Below, one piece after another: positions 61,119-64,000 of a stretch of 64,000 nt of DNA. The stretch comes from Deltaproteobacteria bacterium HGW-Deltaproteobacteria-14. GTDB lineage: Bacteria; Myxococcota_A; UBA9042; PHBI01. How positions within the stretch are numbered: the first letter of the stretch is position 1; each line of letters starts with the position of its first letter. The stretch spans positions 62,001-126,000 of the forward strand of contig PHBI01000001.1 of NCBI GenBank assembly GCA_002841945.1. Direction: 5' to 3'. Below the pieces are notes generated by a model. That model was not told where the DNA came from, did not search any database, and saw only the letters and a program-made list of their open reading frames with translations. Made by a program: the position numbers and the translations under genes.

Positions 61119-64000
61119 ATGACCGCTCACGCCCCGCGTTGTGCCCTGGTCCTCGCCGTGTTGTCGCTGGCCGCCTGTGCGGGCGAGGCCCCGAGCGCTC
61201 CGGCGGGCCGCCTGGCGATCGACGTGGCGCCGCTGAACCTGTCGGGCATCACCAACGCCGACTACACGCTGACGGTCACCAACGGCCCGGGCGGCGGCGG
61301 CGACACGGTGTGGACCCGCGCGATCAGCTCGCAGCAGTACGGCGACGGCGCCGGCTCGCTCAGCTACGTCGGGACCTGCGACGCCACCACCGGCGTGAAC
61401 ACCGTCAGCCTGACGCTGACGGCGCTCTACGACGTGGCCAGCGAGGTGCCGGTCGGGACCTACCTGAACCCGACGCCGATCACCCGCGAGATCGCCTGCG
61501 TCGAGAACGCCGACGTCGCCGTCACCTTCGACATCACCCTCGCGCGGCAGGCCGATCAGGGCTTCTTCGACGTCGCCGTACAGTTCCAGGACATCTTCTG
61601 CTCGGCCAAGCTCGACTGCCAGCGGCCCGACGGCGGCGACCTCGAGCTGCTGCACACCGCCGACGGCGCCCGCGACATGACCGTCGTCATGGGCTTCGCC
61701 TGCACCGGCTCGCTCACCGGCACGACCTTCCTCTACCTCGACGACCTCGTCATCGACTGCAGCGGCCAGGTGCAGGACGTGCGCGTCGCGCCGGTCGGCC
61801 TCGGCAACGTCACCCCGACCGCCAACCCCGGCGGCTACCTCTTCGGGGCCGCCGTCTACCGCGGCGTCGAGGGCTTCGCCAGCAAGGCCTACTGGAACGT
61901 CTCCCTCGGGCTCAACGCCGCCGCCTTCAAGACCAGCGGCACCTGCACCCTGCGCACCCGCGGCACCGCCTCCGCCGAGCCCTTCCCCCAGCAGGCCGGC
62001 GGCTTCCCGCTGCCCGCCGGCAGCGTCTACCCCGTCATCGACTGGGAGGTCGTGCTGTCCGACGACGCCGGCGTCGCCGGGCGCCGCGTGTGCACCACCC
62101 ATCAGGTCAACGGCGCCGACGGCGGCGTCGCCACGAGCTACCTCGGCTATCTGCCGCTGCTCAACGGCTTCACCTGGAGCCCCGACCCCATCTACCTGCA
62201 GCACCGCTTCCAGCCCGTGCACCCCTCGAGCGCCAGCGGCCAGGTGCTGTCCGCCGGCGCCCCCATCTGCAACCCCAGCTGCGAGCGCGGCGTGTGCGTC
62301 GCACAAGGTGTCGGTACGGCATGCGACTGCACGGGCACCGGATATGGCGGCGACACCTGCGCGACGCCGGTGTGCAATGCAATATGCCTGAACGGCGGCG
62401 TCTGTGACGCCCCCGAGCACTGCGACTGCGCTGACACCGGCTACGGCGGCGCCACCTGCGCCAGCGACGTCGACGAGTGCGCGAGCGACGCCCACGGCTG
62501 CGACCCGAACGCCACCTGCACCAACACCGACGGCGCCTTCACCTGCGCGTGCAACGCCGGCTACGAGGGCGACGGCACGAGCTGCGCGGACCCCGACGGC
62601 TGCGACGCCGCCCCGTGCTTTGTTGGGGTGGACTGCGCCGACGTGCCGGCGCCGGGGACGGGCTACGTCTGCGACGCCTGCCCCGCGAGCATGTGGGGCG
62701 ACGGCGAGAGCTGCACCGCCTGCGCGGCGGTCGCCCACTGCGCCGGGGCGCTGACCTGCGCCAGCGACAGCGACAGCCACTGCGACGCGTGCGACGCCGG
62801 CTACACCCAGCTCGCCGACGGCTTGGCCTGCACCGACGTCGACGGCTGCGCGCTGGACCCGTGCGCGCCCGGGGTGACCTGCACCGACGTCGCCGCCCCC
62901 GGGACCGGGCGGACCTGCGGCGCGTGCCCGAGCGGCCAGTGGGGCGACGGGGCGACCTGCACCGCCTGCGCCGACGTGACCCACTGCGCCGTGGCCGAGA
63001 CCTGCTCGACCGGCGCCGACAGCGCGTGCGCGACCTGCGACGCCGGCTACACCCAGCTCACCGCCGGCGCGGCCTGCACCGACAGCGACGGCTGCGCGCT
63101 GACCCCGTGCGCGGCCGGCGTGACCTGCACCGACGTCGCCGCCCCCGGCACCGGGCGGACCTGCGGCGCGTGTCCCAGCGGCCAATACGGCGACGGCGCG
63201 ACCTGCACCGCCTGCGCGGAGATCCCCCACTGCGCCGTGGCCGAGACGTGCTCGACCGGCGCCGACAGCGCCTGCGCGACCTGCGACGACGGCTACACCC
63301 AGCTCTCCGCTGGCGCGGCCTGCACCGACATCGACGAGTGCGGCGTCGACAACGGCGGCTGCGACAGCCACGCCACCTGCACCAACACGCCGGGCGGCCG
63401 CACCTGCGCCTGCGACGCCTTCTGGACCGGCGACGGCCTCACCTGCGCCGACATCGACGAGTGCAGCACCAGCAACGGCGCCTGCGGCAGCTCGACCTAC
63501 ATCACCTGCACCAACAACACCGGCGCCGCCCCGACCTGCACCGACAAGAACGAGTGCCTCACCAACAACGGCGGCTGCGGCGCCCCCGCGGCTTGGACCT
63601 GCACCAACAACTACGCCGCCGCCGTCACCTGCACCGACCGGGACGAGTGCGCCCTCGGCACCCACGACTGCGGCGACGGCGCCACCTGCACCAACACCAC
63701 CGGCAGCTTCACCTGCGCCTGCGGCGCGGGCGGGATCGACGGCTCCGGCGGCGCCGGCACCAGCTGCACCTACCGCACCGACTGCCTCGCCCTGCACCTC
63801 GCCGCGCCGAGCCTCATCGACGGCGTCTACACCATCGACCCCGACGGCGTCGGTGGGCAGGCCGCCTTCCCGGTCTATTGCGACATGACGAGCGAAGGTG
63901 GCGGCTGGACCCTCGCCTACACCTCGAGCGACGACGGCGTCACGACCTTCACCTGGAACGCCCGCGCGCTCCTGACGACGGACACCACCACCGTCGGCGC
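61119..64000 (+). CDS. Large lipoprotein with EGF-like repeats and fibrinogen-like end (paralogue 2, partial)
   Basis: The start at ATG 61119 opens a lipoprotein signal (VLSLAACAGEAPS). The N-terminal domain (LAIDVAPLNLSGITNADYTL, YGDGAGSLSYVGTCDATTG, QGFFDVAVQFQDIFCSAK) is paralogous to the protein at 43974-46127. The middle is a series of Cys-rich EGF-like modules, some with the calcium-binding form (DVDECASDAHGCDPNATC, DIDECGVDNGGCDSHATC), and repeated CATCDAGYTQL/CGACPSGQWGDG units. It ends in the window with a fibrinogen-like start (DGVYTIDPDGVGG, FPVYCDMTSEGGGWTL) and is cut off. A surface adhesin or receptor is likely. Confidence 0.85.
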   Translation, partial: MTAHAPRCALVLAVLSLAACAGEAPSAPAGRLAIDVAPLNLSGITNADYTLTVTNGPGGGGDTVWTRAISSQQYGDGAGSLSYVGTCDATTGVNTVSLTLTALYDVASEVPVGTYLNPTPITREIACVENADVAVTFDITLARQADQGFFDVAVQFQDIFCSAKLDCQRPDGGDLELLHTADGARDMTVVMGFACTGSLTGTTFLYLDDLVIDCSGQVQDVRVAPVGLGNVTPTANPGGYLFGAAVYRGVEGFASKAYWNVSLGLNAAAFKTSGTCTLRTRGTASAEPFPQQAGGFPLPAGSVYPVIDWEVVLSDDAGVAGRRVCTTHQVNGADGGVATSYLGYLPLLNGFTWSPDPIYLQHRFQPVHPSSASGQVLSAGAPICNPSCERGVCVAQGVGTACDCTGTGYGGDTCATPVCNAICLNGGVCDAPEHCDCADTGYGGATCASDVDECASDAHGCDPNATCTNTDGAFTCACNAGYEGDGTSCADPDGCDAAPCFVGVDCADVPAPGTGYVCDACPASMWGDGESCTACAAVAHCAGALTCASDSDSHCDACDAGYTQLADGLACTDVDGCALDPCAPGVTCTDVAAPGTGRTCGACPSGQWGDGATCTACADVTHCAVAETCSTGADSACATCDAGYTQLTAGAACTDSDGCALTPCAAGVTCTDVAAPGTGRTCGACPSGQYGDGATCTACAEIPHCAVAETCSTGADSACATCDDGYTQLSAGAACTDIDECGVDNGGCDSHATCTNTPGGRTCACDAFWTGDGLTCADIDECSTSNGACGSSTYITCTNNTGAAPTCTDKNECLTNNGGCGAPAAWTCTNNYAAAVTCTDRDECALGTHDCGDGATCTNTTGSFTCACGAGGIDGSGGAGTSCTYRTDCLALHLAAPSLIDGVYTIDPDGVGGQAAFPVYCDMTSEGGGWTLAYTSSDDGVTTFTWNARALLTTDTTTVG

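Noticed and set aside
60966..63797. A 943-residue open frame on the minus strand opposite the EGF/fibrinogen-like gene
   Set aside because: It is Gly/Ala/Val/Arg-rich without any motif and mirrors the strong codon bias of the real gene on the other strand; very high G+C makes such frames common.

Overview
The window is a very G+C-rich chromosomal segment (about 70% G+C by eye), densely coded on both strands. No rRNA, tRNA, phage or transposase genes were recognised. The style points to a member of the Myxococcota (an uncultured Polyangia-like lineage is my best guess). It has many lipoproteins with an acidic Asp/Thr-rich linker after the lipobox, MopE-type and EGF/fibrinogen-like secreted proteins, a MYXO-CTERM-like tail, PEGA and FHA proteins, a Ser/Thr kinase, ECF sigma factors and a PilZ-like protein.

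1-12.6 kb: a lipoprotein operon end, secreted proteins (TPR/PEGA, pre-peptidase-like repeats), an overlapping DUF2892-ECF sigma-anti-sigma set, a GapN-like aldehyde dehydrogenase, a Ser/Thr kinase and a Cys-rich 23-residue-repeat protein. 12.6-18 kb: cupin, GNAT, DUF6891-like protein, lipoprotein, GMC oxidoreductase and a lone D12-class adenine methylase. 18-27 kb: a divergent NtrC-like regulator and histidine kinase with a sigma-54-like promoter, an M23 lipoprotein, then a leftward five-gene overlapping operon (degenerate amidase-like lipoprotein, thioredoxin-like lipoprotein, YeeZ-like reductase, DUF2339 membrane protein, GNAT). 27-41.7 kb: a 1163-residue subtilase/beta-propeller protein, ECF sigma, FHA-FHA-TM-TPR protein, NagZ-like glycosidase, PilZ-like protein, PHP lipoprotein and a DUF4159/VWA-type pair. 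41.7-54.5 kb: a cluster of GGGGTCAGGCACC repeats, a STAS/RsbU pair, secreted Cys-rich proteins, a YkgJ-like protein, an amino-acid dehydrogenase and an M15 peptidase with an injection-system-cargo-like N-terminus. 54.5-64 kb: a small membrane protein, metX-metW-metZ, a porin-like protein, an MBL-fold lipoprotein and the start of a large EGF/fibrinogen-like lipoprotein that leaves the window.

The clearest metabolic unit is metXWZ (methionine from homoserine). Much of the rest is envelope, surface and regulation. Four dispersed non-coding repeat families and a recurrent palindromic motif (TGC-N3-GCA, especially TGCANTGCA), often sitting in short codon-atypical tracts inside genes, are the signals the gene annotation does not explain.
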